Position numbers and translations under genes: made by a program. A stretch of 64,000 nucleotides of DNA, from the NCBI GenBank assembly GCA_016875165.1, contig VGSF01000009.1, forward strand, positions 1 to 64,000. Direction: 5' to 3'. Within the stretch, counting starts at the first letter, position 1. Each line of letters opens with the position of its first letter. This stretch comes from Deltaproteobacteria bacterium. GTDB taxonomy: Bacteria; Desulfobacterota; SM23-61. Positions 17,791 through 25,886 of the stretch are shown piece after piece. The notes beneath the pieces were generated by a model, which did not search any database, was not told the DNA's origin, and was given only the letters and a program-made list of their open reading frames with translations.

Positions 17791-17883
17791 ATGGCGAAAA
17801 CTATATTTTTTCTGAGACAAAACGAAAAACTTTTTGGCGATTTTCGCGATTTGATTTTAGAAGCCCGCCAGGATGTAGCTTGA
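17791..17883 (+). pseudogene. Remnant of a DUF1016/YhcG-like N-terminus
   Basis: Thirty codons after a GAGGTG ribosome binding site, including LFGDFRDLILEARQDVA and then a stop. This resembles the first helix of DUF1016 nucleases (pattern 'lIeeARqrva'), cut off before the conserved YWxIG. The following bases do not continue the family in any frame. Short, so tentative. The stretch 17599-17790 before it holds nothing I recognise. Confidence 0.35.
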
Positions 17884-17957
17884 AATGAGAGCGGAGGCGG
17901 CGGTAAAACCATAATCCTAAGGCTAATGCAGGAGAAAAAATTATAAAAGGAGAGGAA

Positions 17958-18616
17958 ATGATCACTGAAGATCGTGTTAAGAATTTTTAAAGATTTAAAG
18001 AAGAGCAATTCCTTCTCCGTGAGCGTGTAGTCCTTGCCGGCCCGAACAATTCAGGAAAGTCTACACTCCTGCAAGCCATAGCAACCTGGAGGCTTGGACT
18101 TACAAAGTGGTGTGACCAACGAGCAAAATCTTCGGCAACAAGAAGAACAGGGGTTCCAATAACTCGGACCGATTTTACCGCCCTTCCTCTGAGGGAGATG
18201 AACCTATCGTGGGAAGGAAGAAGTGTTGCTGGGGGAGGAAAAAAAGAGTCGAGGTTTATTGAAATTATATTAGAGGGCAGTTCGAATGAGAGGGATTGGA
18301 AATGCGGTACGAAATTGAGAATTATTTACTCGTTCCCGAAGCAATAAAGCGCTATTTGGCATCCCTTCCTCTTTTTACATCAAAGGTTGATAAGGAATTT
18401 TGGAAGCAAGTTCCTTTAGGGACGGATTTATTTAGTGGCCATGTTTCCCTTGTAAGGGTGAAAGGAAGTGATGAATTCCTTGTTCCTCTCCTCACCGAAG
18501 CAGGTAAGCCCACGCCGAAGAAAGACCTATGCCTCATAGCAGCAACCATGAAGGCAGAAGAAATTCATCCTGAAGTGAAGGAAAAACTTGATGAAATATC
18601 AAAAACCTTGGTTTGA
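17958..18616 (+). pseudogene. Decayed AAA/OLD-like ATPase with internal deletion
   Basis: Starts at an ATG with a good AAAGGAGAGG site. Codon 11 is TAA (17988-17990) inside KNF-stop-RFKEE, where related proteins have an uninterrupted KNFxxF, so this is a nonsense mutation. The frame continues with the P-loop VLAGPNNSGKSTLLQAIATW and ends at 18347. From about 18296 a different frame encodes RYEIENYLLVPEAIKRYLAS and about 80 more residues, typical of the C-terminal end of OLD-like ATPases with a TOPRIM part. The middle of the gene is missing and the two parts are out of frame. Not functional as a full protein. Confidence 0.75.
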
Positions 18617-18755
18617 ACAATAAAGTCTGAAACCAAAAAAGAAGTTGATAAATAAAAAGGTTTTCCTTTCCCAGGAAAAGAAGGGGTGTAAAAAGGGGGC
18701 AACTATTAAAAGGCCTTAATAATCATTGACTATTTCCGTTCTATTTCGTAAGTTC

Positions 18756-18902
18756 ATTGTATAGGAACTTCCTTTTTCCAACTTTAGTCCGCCTTAGGCG
18801 GATTACTTTAGACGCTTGACACTTATCCTTAACTTTTTCTTAATCAGGCCTTTAAAAACGCTGTGATCTCTGTGTTCTCTGTGTTCTCTGTGGCTAATTT
18901 AT
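18756..18902 (+). repeat. Dispersed 'CTGTGATCTCTGTG' repeat, copy 2
   Basis: Begins ATTGTATAGGAACTTCC and ends CTGTGATCTCTGTG...CTCTGTGGCTAATTTA. It matches 5080-5203 in block order and carries a small extra palindrome, GTCCGCCTTAGGCGGAT, in the place where copy 1 has unrelated bases. It ends four bases before the PHP gene and has replaced the normal leader, so no ribosome binding site is seen. Confidence 0.6.
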
Positions 18903-18906
18903 TTTT

Positions 18907-19458
18907 ATGGCTTATTTAAAAGGAAATCTTCACCTGCACACCATATTTTCCGATGGGTCTCAAACCCCGGAGGAAATGCTTACCATCTACCACGACCTGG
19001 GATACGACTTTGTCGGCTTCACGGATCATGACTATCTCATCCGTCCGCACTACTGGGAGGGCATTCCCGAAAGTAACGGCAGTCTTATCGTATTCAAAGG
19101 ACTCGAGTTGGAATATCCACCCCTGCGCTACCAGCACATCGGGAAAATCCTGGGGGAAGAGGAAACCCTGTTCGTCTTCAACCACCCGCAGCAATACCGG
19201 CTTTCAGTCGCAGAAGTCAACCGGCAGATTGAATTGATTTCCCGGGACATGCCCATCCACTGCCTGGAGGTAACGGATAAAGGGGTTTATACGAAGGTGT
19301 ATGACATCCCTGAAATTCCACTTCCGAAAATCGCTTCCGACGATGCGCACACCCCTGACCAATGCGGTATGGCCTGGATTGAAGTCCACAGCCGGCGGGA
19401 GAAAGATGCGATTCTCCGGGCTATTAAACAGGGGGATTTTAAGATCGGGCTGAAATAG
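18907..19458 (+). CDS. PHP-domain metal-dependent phosphoesterase
   Basis: 183-residue protein with a PHP fold. Metal-binding motifs are NLHLHTIFSDG near the N-terminus (HxH), then FTDHDYL, and the C-terminal SDDAHTP with Asp and His. Family members hydrolyse phosphoesters such as nucleotides; the substrate here is unknown. It is shorter than typical PHP phosphatases (about 250 or more) but has all main metal-site pieces. It stands alone and converges with the YrdC-family gene; a shared hairpin lies between them. Confidence 0.8.
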   Translation: MAYLKGNLHLHTIFSDGSQTPEEMLTIYHDLGYDFVGFTDHDYLIRPHYWEGIPESNGSLIVFKGLELEYPPLRYQHIGKILGEEETLFVFNHPQQYRLSVAEVNRQIELISRDMPIHCLEVTDKGVYTKVYDIPEIPLPKIASDDAHTPDQCGMAWIEVHSRREKDAILRAIKQGDFKIGLK

Positions 19459-19460
19459 CC

Positions 19461-19505
19461 GTCAGCTTTCATCCGCGGGAAAAAATATTTGTGCTGAAAG
19501 CTGAC
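19461..19505. terminator. Bidirectional hairpin between convergent genes
   Basis: Perfect 11-base arms GTCAGCTTTCA (19461-19471) and TGAAAGCTGAC (19495-19505) around a loop containing GGGAAAAAATATTTG. It lies between the PHP gene stop and the end of the opposite-strand YrdC-family gene. No clear U-tract follows on either side, so termination strength is uncertain. Confidence 0.55.
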
Positions 19506-19522
19506 CGCTGATGGCTATTTGT

Positions 19523-20131
19523 TCAGAGAAAAAAACTCACGTCCCCCTTGCCTTTGCGCAACACCTTGGGCATATCATCTGTCAGGTCAAGAACGCTGGA
19601 AGGTTCTGAGACCAGAATCCCGCCATCGATCACCACATCCAGCGTATGCCCCAGCTTTTTCTCTATCTCCGCCGGATCATACAAAACTTCTCCTGTGGTC
19701 AGCGTGGCGCTGGTGCTGATGATGGGATGCCCTAATTCCTTGACGATGGCCAGGCATATAGGATTGTTGGGAACCCGAATCCCCGCAGTCATCCGGCGGG
19801 TGAGCATAATCTTGGGAACCAGCTTGGTGCCTTCCAGGATGAAGGTGTATGGACCTGGCAGGAAGCGTCTCATCGTCTTATAGGCATAGTTGGAAACCTT
19901 GCCATAGAGGCTGATGGACTTCAGGTCGGCGCAAATGAAACTGAAGGGCCGGTTCTTCTCGCTTCGTTTGATCTGGTAGATGCGTTCAATGCCTTTTTTA
20001 TTATAGAGCGAACAGCCCAGCCCATAAACCGTATCGGTGGGGTAAGCAATGACTCCTCCATCTTTCAATATTTTAACTGCTTGGCCAATCAGCCGTGGTT
20101 GAGGATTTTGGGGGTTCATCCGCATCAGCAT
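19523..20131 (-). CDS. YrdC/Sua5/YciO-family protein (threonylcarbamoyl-AMP synthase-like)
   Basis: 202-residue YrdC-fold protein. The family motif GGVIAYPTDTVYGLGC is near the N-terminus, KRSEKNRPFSFIC and the PGPYTFIL segment follow, and GIRVPNNPI and STSATLTTGE form the nucleotide pocket. True TsaC/Sua5 enzymes make threonylcarbamoyl-AMP for t6A tRNA modification, while YciO is a relative of less certain role; by length and the KRSEKNRPF form it is closer to YciO. The ATG at 20131 has AAGGAGGG upstream. Confidence 0.82.
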   Translation of the reverse strand: MLMRMNPQNPQPRLIGQAVKILKDGGVIAYPTDTVYGLGCSLYNKKGIERIYQIKRSEKNRPFSFICADLKSISLYGKVSNYAYKTMRRFLPGPYTFILEGTKLVPKIMLTRRMTAGIRVPNNPICLAIVKELGHPIISTSATLTTGEVLYDPAEIEKKLGHTLDVVIDGGILVSEPSSVLDLTDDMPKVLRKGKGDVSFFL

Positions 20132-20297
20132 ATTTACCCTCCTTCCTTAGATAAAATCTTCCTTACCCACGTTCAGCTCATCGAATGCCCGCATTCCACC
20201 TCTTATCCGGATAATGAAAATTAAACACCAATTTCAATAAAATGACAAGGATTGAATCCAAATTTCTTTCCACCCTCCAGTTTTTAGTTCGGGCCCA

Positions 20298-20518
20298 GGC
20301 TCTGGCCCAGAGGCGCTTCGCTCGGAAGAATAAGGCAGTAGTCTATCCATAGGAGAGGGCGGCCGGGTGTGATTTAAGTGGCTTTTTAAATAGGCTTATC
20401 AATCAACTCACCTTGCCGATCTCCTGGCCGCCTCCCTTTGCGGATGGCCAGAAGGGAATCTTAAGCAAGTCTGATCCCGGCCGATTCTTCCTTCTCTCAG
20501 CGCCCCCGGGCCAGAGCC
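20298..20518. repeat. Large imperfect inverted repeat (221 bp)
   Basis: The ends GGCTCTGGCCCAGAGGCGCT and the complement of GCGCCCCCGGGCCAGAGCC match over about 35 bases with a few mismatches, including GGAAGAAT inside. The centre is AT-richer. It lies in the 490-base gap between the divergent YrdC-family and ferredoxin genes and has no convincing ORF. It may be another non-autonomous element. No clear target duplication was found. The rest of the gap (20132-20297, 20519-20623) probably holds the two promoters, but I see none strong enough to name. Confidence 0.55.
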
Positions 20519-20623
20519 ACGATAAACTGGGGGATGGCAAGATTCATATTTTTCTTGCCCAAAATTTCCCATCCATGTTAGATTGAATTTCAAAATTTTT
20601 TAAAACTTGAGGTCGAATGGGAA

Positions 20624-20827
20624 ATGGGTAAGATCATCATCAACCGCGAGCGCTGCAAGGCATGCGCTTTTTGCGCTTCCGTCTGTCCTAAGAAATTGAT
20701 CTTCTTCAGCCAGGAAGTTAACAGCCAGGGCTTTTACCCGGTGGAACTTCGGATGGAGGAGGAATGCACTGGCTGCGCCCTTTGCGCAGAGACCTGCCCG
20801 GATGTGGCCATCGAAGTGTGGAGGTAG
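20624..20827 (+). CDS. korD: 2-oxoacid:ferredoxin oxidoreductase, delta (ferredoxin) subunit
   Basis: 67-residue ferredoxin with two 4Fe-4S motifs: CKACAFCASVCPKK and CTGCALCAETCPDV. It passes electrons from the oxoacid oxidoreductase to soluble ferredoxin. It begins the korD-korA-korB-korC set, with korA starting six bases after its stop. The ATG is preceded by TTGAGGTCG. The exact oxoacid (2-oxoglutarate or branched-chain) cannot be told from sequence alone. Confidence 0.88.
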   Translation: MGKIIINRERCKACAFCASVCPKKLIFFSQEVNSQGFYPVELRMEEECTGCALCAETCPDVAIEVWR

Positions 20828-20833
20828 GGCGCA

Positions 20834-21889
20834 GTGGAAAAAAGACTCTTTCTCCGCGGGAATCAAGCTCTGGCTATGGGCGCCATTAAAGCTGGCTGCC
20901 GCTTTTATTTCGGCTACCCCATAACACCCCAGAACGATATTCCTGAGTTTTTTTCGAAACAGATGGTAAAAGTGGAAGGGTGTTTCATCCAGGCCGAAAG
21001 CGAAGTGGCTTCTATCAACATGATTCTGGGCGCTGCCGCAGCCGGAGCCCGGGCCATGACCTCCTCTTCCAGCCCGGGCCTCTCTCTCATGCAGGAGGGC
21101 CTTTCTTATTTGGCCGGAAGCGAGCTTCCGGCTGTGGTCGCCAACATCAGTCGCAGCGGCCCTGGCCTGGGCGGGATCTCCACCTCCCAGGGAGATTACT
21201 TCCAGGCCACGCGCGGCGGCGGGCATGGAGATTACCGCACCCTCGTACTCGCCCCTTCTTCTGTGCAGGAGATGCATGATCTGACTCTCCTGGCCTTCGA
21301 CCTGGCCGACAAATATCGTAACCCGGTAATTATTCTGGCCGATGCTGTTCTGGGACAAATTCAGGAGACCATGGTGGATCGGCCATATCAACCCCTGGAA
21401 CTTCCCCCGAAGGACTGGATTCTTGCCGGAGCTTCGGGAAGAGACCCCCGCCTGATCAAATCTCTCTACCTTAAAGAAGGGGATATGGAAAGACACAACT
21501 GGAAACTCTTCGAGAAATACCAGCGGATGAAAAAGGAAGACGTCCGGTATGAAAATTCCCTGGAAGAAGAGGCCGAGTTGATAGTCGTGTCTTTCGGCAC
21601 AGCCGCCCGCGTCGCCAAAAGCGCCATCCGCCTGGCCCGGGCCGAGGGCCTCAAGGTCGGTCTTTTCCGGCCGATTACCCTGTTTCCCTTCCCTGAAAAA
21701 GCCCTGTTCGACCTTTCCCAGCGGGTGAAACGCTTCTTAACCATCGAGATAAACACCGGACAAATGGTCGAGGACGTAAAACTGTCCGTGGCCCGTGACG
21801 CCGATGTCCATTTCTATGGCCATGCCCCGGGTTCTCCCCCGGTCCCCGAGGAACTTTTAAATGCTATTAAAAAGGTTGTATCAGTTTAG
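20834..21889 (+). CDS. korA: 2-oxoacid:ferredoxin oxidoreductase, alpha subunit
   Basis: 351-residue pyrimidine-binding/transketolase-like subunit of a TPP enzyme that decarboxylates a 2-oxoacid, makes acyl-CoA and reduces ferredoxin (or runs in reverse in anaerobes). Typical segments are RGNQALAMGAIKAGCRFYFG, YPITPQNDIPE, QAESEVASINMILGAAAAGA, SSSPGLSLMQEGLSYL and the C-terminal domain II around FRPITLFPFPEKAL. GTG start at 20834, six bases after korD. Annotations of this family vary between KorA and VorB. Confidence 0.9.
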   Translation: MEKRLFLRGNQALAMGAIKAGCRFYFGYPITPQNDIPEFFSKQMVKVEGCFIQAESEVASINMILGAAAAGARAMTSSSSPGLSLMQEGLSYLAGSELPAVVANISRSGPGLGGISTSQGDYFQATRGGGHGDYRTLVLAPSSVQEMHDLTLLAFDLADKYRNPVIILADAVLGQIQETMVDRPYQPLELPPKDWILAGASGRDPRLIKSLYLKEGDMERHNWKLFEKYQRMKKEDVRYENSLEEEAELIVVSFGTAARVAKSAIRLARAEGLKVGLFRPITLFPFPEKALFDLSQRVKRFLTIEINTGQMVEDVKLSVARDADVHFYGHAPGSPPVPEELLNAIKKVVSV

Positions 21890-21922
21890 AATTTTGAAAA
21901 AATGGCGGCAACGTCTCTGTTT

Positions 21923-22092
21923 GGGTTCGGGGGCTAACCCGGAACGCGCCGGAAGCATCGGTTGGGCTTCCTCTTGTCTCCGAGGATGAAAGCTTGTTTC
22001 CTCCGAAGGAGGCGGGGATTATTTTCCCCGCCCCATTCACGGAGAAATAAGCGCCTTATGATTCCAAGCGGGCCGGTCTGGCCCCCGAACCC
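21923..22092 (+). ncRNA. Long structured hairpin inside the kor operon
   Basis: Perfect 12-base ends GGGTTCGGGGGC (21923-21934) and GCCCCCGAACCC (22081-22092) enclose 146 bases that also pair: CCGGAACGCGCCGG with the CGGGCCGG side, TCTCCGAGGATG with CATTCACGGAGA, and small hairpins CCTCCGAAGGAGG and GGCGGGGA...TCCCCGCC. It lies in the 279-base gap between korA and korB, which are usually almost adjacent. It could be an mRNA processing or stability element, or an inserted mobile hairpin. I do not recognise a known riboswitch. Confidence 0.5.
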
Positions 22093-22168
22093 TGGAATCC
22101 CTTGGCCCTGGTAACAGGCCTTTCTTCAAAGAACTAAAGTATTACAAAAAGTTTATTGAGGCTTTACC

Positions 22169-22921
22169 ATGAAGCAAGTGTTCAAACGCCCCCGGAGTCT
22201 TAAAGATGTCTCCTTTCATTTTTGCCCCGGCTGTCACCACGGGACAATTCACCGTTTGGTTGCCGAGGCCATCGACTATTACGATCTGCGCGAGAGAACC
22301 ATCGGCGTTGCCGGCGTGGGTTGCTCGGTATTCGTTTATGAGTATTTCGACATAGACGTGGCCGAAGCGCCCCATGGCCGGGCTCCGGCAGTAGCTACCG
22401 GCCTGAAACGCGCTCTTCCCGACCGGGTCGTTTTTACTTATCAGGGCGACGGAGATCTGGCTTCCATAGGAATGTCCGAGATTGTGCATACGGCCAACCG
22501 GGGAGAAAACGTTACTGTTATTTTTGTGAACAACACGGTTTACGGCATGACCGGCGGACAGATGGCTCCCACCACCTTGCTGGGACAGCCTACCACCACC
22601 TCCCCCTATGGCCGCGACTTTGTCCAAAATGGCTATCCGATCCGTATGGCTGAAATGATTGCCAACCTTGAAGGAGCATCCTTTTCCGCCCGGGTGGCTT
22701 TGAACACACCGGCCAATTTAATGAAAGCCAAAAAGACCGTGCGGCGGGCTTTCGAGATGCAGATGAATAATCTGGGGTTCACTTTCGTGGAGCTTCTCGC
22801 TGCCTGTCCGACGAACTGGGGCATGAATTCCCTCAAGGCTAACGAAAGGGTGGAGAAAGAACTTATCCCTTATTTCCCTTTAGGAACTTTCAAGGAAAAG
22901 AAGGAACCCGACCACCTGTAA
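22169..22921 (+). CDS. korB: 2-oxoacid:ferredoxin oxidoreductase, beta subunit
   Basis: 250-residue TPP-binding subunit. CPGCHHGTIHRLVAE at the N-terminus and the TPP motif running from GDGDLASIG to VNNTVYGMTGGQ (GDG...NN pattern) are clear, as is GVGCSVFVYEYFD. The ending SLKANERVEKELIPYFPLG is typical. The start has TTGAGGC nine bases upstream. It is separated from korA by a long structured spacer. Confidence 0.9.
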   Translation: MKQVFKRPRSLKDVSFHFCPGCHHGTIHRLVAEAIDYYDLRERTIGVAGVGCSVFVYEYFDIDVAEAPHGRAPAVATGLKRALPDRVVFTYQGDGDLASIGMSEIVHTANRGENVTVIFVNNTVYGMTGGQMAPTTLLGQPTTTSPYGRDFVQNGYPIRMAEMIANLEGASFSARVALNTPANLMKAKKTVRRAFEMQMNNLGFTFVELLAACPTNWGMNSLKANERVEKELIPYFPLGTFKEKKEPDHL

Positions 22922-22927
22922 AAAACA

Positions 22928-22968
22928 GGGTTCAAGGAAAATATTTTTTCATTTGAATCCTTGAACCC
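22928..22968 (+). other. Intercistronic hairpin korB-korC
   Basis: Perfect 10-base arms GGGTTCAAGG (22928-22937) and CCTTGAACCC (22959-22968) with an AT-rich loop containing a run of six T. No long U-tract follows, so it may be an mRNA stabiliser or processing site rather than a full terminator. Confidence 0.5.
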
Positions 22969-22985
22969 TTTATTTGGAGTTTTTA

Positions 22986-23540
22986 ATGTACCATGAAATC
23001 ATCATGAGTGGAGTTGGCGGCCAGGGAATCATGGTTATCGGTAGCCTTCTGGCTCAAGCCGCCTTCCTGGAAAATTTGAACGTTACGTACACCCCCATTT
23101 ACGGCGTAGAGAAGCGCGGGGGCCATGCGGACTGCACTGTCGTCATCTCCTCCGAAGAAATAGGGTCTCCCATTGTTGACTCTCCCCAATCCTGCATCAT
23201 CATGAGCAGGCCTTCTCTTGTTAAATACGGCCCCAGGGTTAAGCCCGGCGGATTTCTCCTGCTGAACAGTTCTTTTGTGGACCCCCAGGAAGTAACGCGA
23301 AAAGACCTGGACATTCTCTCTATCCCGGCTCTGGAGATCGCCCAAACCCTGGGCAATGACCGGCTTAGCAATATGGTGATCATCGGCGCTTTTGTGGAAA
23401 AAATTAGGGTGGTGAGTCTGGACACCCTGGCCGCCGCCCTCTCTCAGATTTTCGAAGAACATTACCATCGCTTGCTCCCGGCCAATGCCGCAGCCATAAG
23501 CAAGGGCGCTGAATATGTAAGAAATTCCGTTCCCCAATGA
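22986..23540 (+). CDS. korC: 2-oxoacid:ferredoxin oxidoreductase, gamma subunit
   Basis: 184-residue gamma domain. SGVGGQGIMVIGSLLAQAA and YGVEKRGGHADCTVVIS are the hallmark motifs. I chose the ATG at 22986 (MYHEIIMSGVGG) because TTTGGAG lies seven bases upstream; the TTG four codons earlier is inside that site. It completes the kor set and is followed by the ThiF-like gene after 65 bases. Confidence 0.9.
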   Translation: MYHEIIMSGVGGQGIMVIGSLLAQAAFLENLNVTYTPIYGVEKRGGHADCTVVISSEEIGSPIVDSPQSCIIMSRPSLVKYGPRVKPGGFLLLNSSFVDPQEVTRKDLDILSIPALEIAQTLGNDRLSNMVIIGAFVEKIRVVSLDTLAAALSQIFEEHYHRLLPANAAAISKGAEYVRNSVPQ

Positions 23541-23605
23541 TTCAGCCTACGGGTGTTTTCTAATTTTCTCATGAACCATAGACCACTTGAATCATCGAAC
23601 TTTTT

Positions 23606-24460
23606 ATGATGGAACTTCAAGAACACATTCTGGCGCGAGCGAAACCTTATGTAGCTCCCAATAATCAGACGTTTCGCACCATCTCCTTGCCCGACCGGGA
23701 TGCCCTTGCCGCAACACTCGGCCTCGCCAAAAGAAACGTGGAAATATCCGCTCTGGAGGCGGGGGTTGTCCCGCAGCGTTATCTGCGCAATATGGGATCG
23801 CTTAAAATATCCGGGCAGCTTAGGCTTCTTAAAGCCAGGGCGCTGCTCATCGGGGCAGGAGGATTAGGGGGAACCATTGCCCAGCTTTTGGCCAGGATGG
23901 GCCTGGGAATCCTAACTATTGCCGACGGAGACTCCTTCAGCGAAGATAACTTGAACCGTCAGGCTTTTGCTAAGGAATCAAACGTGGGAACAAGCAAAGT
24001 CCAGGTAGCCAGGTCCGTAATTCTCTCGATCAACGCCGCCACGGAAGTGGAAATCTATGATGGGTTTGTGGGGGAAAAAGAATTTCTTTCGCTTTTAAAA
24101 GGGGCGGACGCGGCCATTGATGCCCTGGATAATATGCCCACTCGATTCCTTTTGGAAAAAGCTTGCAAAGAATTGCAGGTCCCCCTGGTTCACGGAGCAG
24201 TTGCTGGATTCAGCGGGCAGGTCACAACCACCTACCCCGAAGACGTCGGTTTCCGCGCTTTTTATGGAGATCCCCAGAGCATACCGGAAAAGGGGATCGA
24301 GGTGGAGCTGGGAAATTTAGCCGGGATCGTATCCGCCATAGCTTCCCTGCAGGTCCAGGAGGTGGTAAAAATCATCACCGGCCTGGGGCGACCGCTCCGT
24401 AACCGCCTCCTGTTCCTCGACTCCCTTAACGGCTCAGCCGAGATTATCTCCCTGAAGTAA
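23606..24460 (+). CDS. ThiF/MoeB/HesA-family adenylyltransferase (E1-like)
   Basis: 284-residue E1-like enzyme. The ATP-binding Rossmann motif ALLIGAGGLGGTIAQLLARMG is at about residue 76 and the DGD-NLNRQ motif (ADGDSFSEDNLNRQAF) follows. The family activates a small ubiquitin-like sulfur carrier (ThiS/MoaD) by adenylation. The two CxxC zinc motifs of many MoeB/ThiF proteins are absent, so its partner is unclear. It lies directly after korC on the same strand; co-transcription is likely but the link is unknown. The first 70 residues are not typical of ThiF. Confidence 0.75.
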   Translation: MMELQEHILARAKPYVAPNNQTFRTISLPDRDALAATLGLAKRNVEISALEAGVVPQRYLRNMGSLKISGQLRLLKARALLIGAGGLGGTIAQLLARMGLGILTIADGDSFSEDNLNRQAFAKESNVGTSKVQVARSVILSINAATEVEIYDGFVGEKEFLSLLKGADAAIDALDNMPTRFLLEKACKELQVPLVHGAVAGFSGQVTTTYPEDVGFRAFYGDPQSIPEKGIEVELGNLAGIVSAIASLQVQEVVKIITGLGRPLRNRLLFLDSLNGSAEIISLK

Positions 24461-24591
24461 CTCAATTCCTTTTCTTTCCCTTTTTTCATTCACGGATCGG
24501 CAACGCTCCTTAAAAAGTAAAGGAGGACGCGATTAATTAAAGCTTGACTCCCCTGCCGTTCCTTTATATTCTCTCCTCTGTTGGTATTTTT

Positions 24592-24734
24592 GATGATCTC
24601 GTTAAAAATCCTTTTTGCCCCTTTTTGGTCATTCCCGTGAAAGCGGGAATCCAGTATTTTCAATCAGTTCTGTCCGCTTCAGGCGGACTGCTTTCGCAGG
24701 AGTGACGGGTTTTCCGCCTTTTTACAAAACCATC
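24592..24734. mobile_element. Family A hairpin element, copy 2
   Basis: Left end GATGATCTCGTTAAAAATC and right end ...TTTTTACAAAACCATC. Flanked by the direct repeat ATTTTT (24586-24591 and 24735-24740). The inner part has a small extra palindrome, GTCCGCTTCAGGCGGAC, compared with other copies. It lies between the ThiF-like and LOG-family genes. Confidence 0.7.
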
Positions 24735-24790
24735 ATTTTTGAATGAAATGAACGCTTTAACTCGGCGTGTCATGACCACGGAGGAAATGG

Positions 24791-25762
24791 ATGGACGACA
24801 GCAAGTTACCAAATCCGAATTTATTCGACGATCCCCCCCCTCCGCCCAAACTCCGCAGGCAGCCGCTGCCCTCGAGTTCGCCGAAGCCGCCAGAGGAGGA
24901 TCCAAACGCCCCGGAAAGGGTGCGCCGGATTATGGCCAGCGTGAGTTACCGCCGGGCGGATTGTGACCTGGAATTCCTCCAGCGGGATGAACTCAGGTCT
25001 ACCCGTTTGCAGCTTGAATTCTTGAAACCCGAACTAATTTTGCTGGAGCATGGAGTTTGTGACACAATCGTAGTTTTCGGAGGCACGCGCATCGTTGAGC
25101 CGGCTGCGGCCCGGCTCAAAGTAGAACATGCCCGAAAGGCCCTGGAGCAAAATCCCCAAGACCCCAGCCTTAAAAACCGGTTGACGGTTTGCCAACGGAT
25201 CCTGGCCAAGAGTCACTACTACGAAGTAGCCAGAGAGTTCGGGCAGATCGTAGGGCGGACCGGGCCACAATCATCAGGTTGCCGGCTTATTGTGGTCACG
25301 GGGGGCGGGGCGGGACTTATGGAGGCAGCTAACCGCGGCGCTTACGAAGTCGGCGCCAAGTCAGCGGGCTTGAACATCGTTCTCCCTGATGAGCAGTTCC
25401 CGAATCCCTATATCACGCCAGAGCTTTGTTTTCAGTTCCGTTACTTTGGGCTGCGCAAGATGCACTTCATGATGCGGGCCAAGGCGTTTGTTGCTTTCCC
25501 TGGCGGATACGGAACTCTCGATGAGCTGTTTGAAGCGCTCTGCCTGATTCAAACACGCAAAATTAAACCTTTGCCGGTGATCCTCGTCGGCGAGCAGTAT
25601 TGGCGCCGGGTATTTGACGTTGATTTTCTCGCTGCCGAAGGAACCATTGATCCGGAGGATGTTGAACTTTTTTGTTTCGCGGAGACTGCTGAACAAATCT
25701 GGAAATTTATCTGTGATTGGTACGAAAAAAACGGCGAACGGCTCGTCCCGTTTGAGCCTTGA
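24791..25762 (+). CDS. LOG-family protein (TIGR00730-like)
   Basis: 323 residues; Rossmann-fold 'lysine decarboxylase-like' protein. The nucleotide motif VVTGGGAGLMEAANRGAYE and the catalytic AFPGGYGTLDELFEA are intact. In characterised members this site cleaves nucleoside 5'-monophosphates to base and ribose-5-phosphate (cytokinin-activating LOG activity). The first 50 residues are proline-rich and low-complexity (DDPPPPPKLRRQPLPSSSPK), unlike most members. GGAGG stands seven bases before the ATG. Confidence 0.85.
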   Translation: MDDSKLPNPNLFDDPPPPPKLRRQPLPSSSPKPPEEDPNAPERVRRIMASVSYRRADCDLEFLQRDELRSTRLQLEFLKPELILLEHGVCDTIVVFGGTRIVEPAAARLKVEHARKALEQNPQDPSLKNRLTVCQRILAKSHYYEVAREFGQIVGRTGPQSSGCRLIVVTGGGAGLMEAANRGAYEVGAKSAGLNIVLPDEQFPNPYITPELCFQFRYFGLRKMHFMMRAKAFVAFPGGYGTLDELFEALCLIQTRKIKPLPVILVGEQYWRRVFDVDFLAAEGTIDPEDVELFCFAETAEQIWKFICDWYEKNGERLVPFEP

Positions 25763-25886
25763 ACCCTGAAAGGGGAAGAAATCATCCCGGAACTTTCAGG
25801 CCGGTCGCACCAAAGCAGAAAGCCTTACCCCTCTATTTTACAGCTCGATCCGACAAAGTAAGCACCACATATTACCTACCAATTAT

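Noticed and set aside
17884..17946. Short GGGGKTIIL reading frame after the DUF1016 stub
   Set aside because: Only about 20 codons, looks like a P-loop by chance, and no start codon or continuation.
20600..21496. 298-codon open frame opposite korD-korA
   Set aside because: Overlaps two well-supported genes on the other strand; its protein has no recognisable motif.
21890..22168. Cobalamin or other known riboswitch between korA and korB
   Set aside because: The conserved core of the cobalamin riboswitch and of other common classes is not seen; only strong inverted repeats are.
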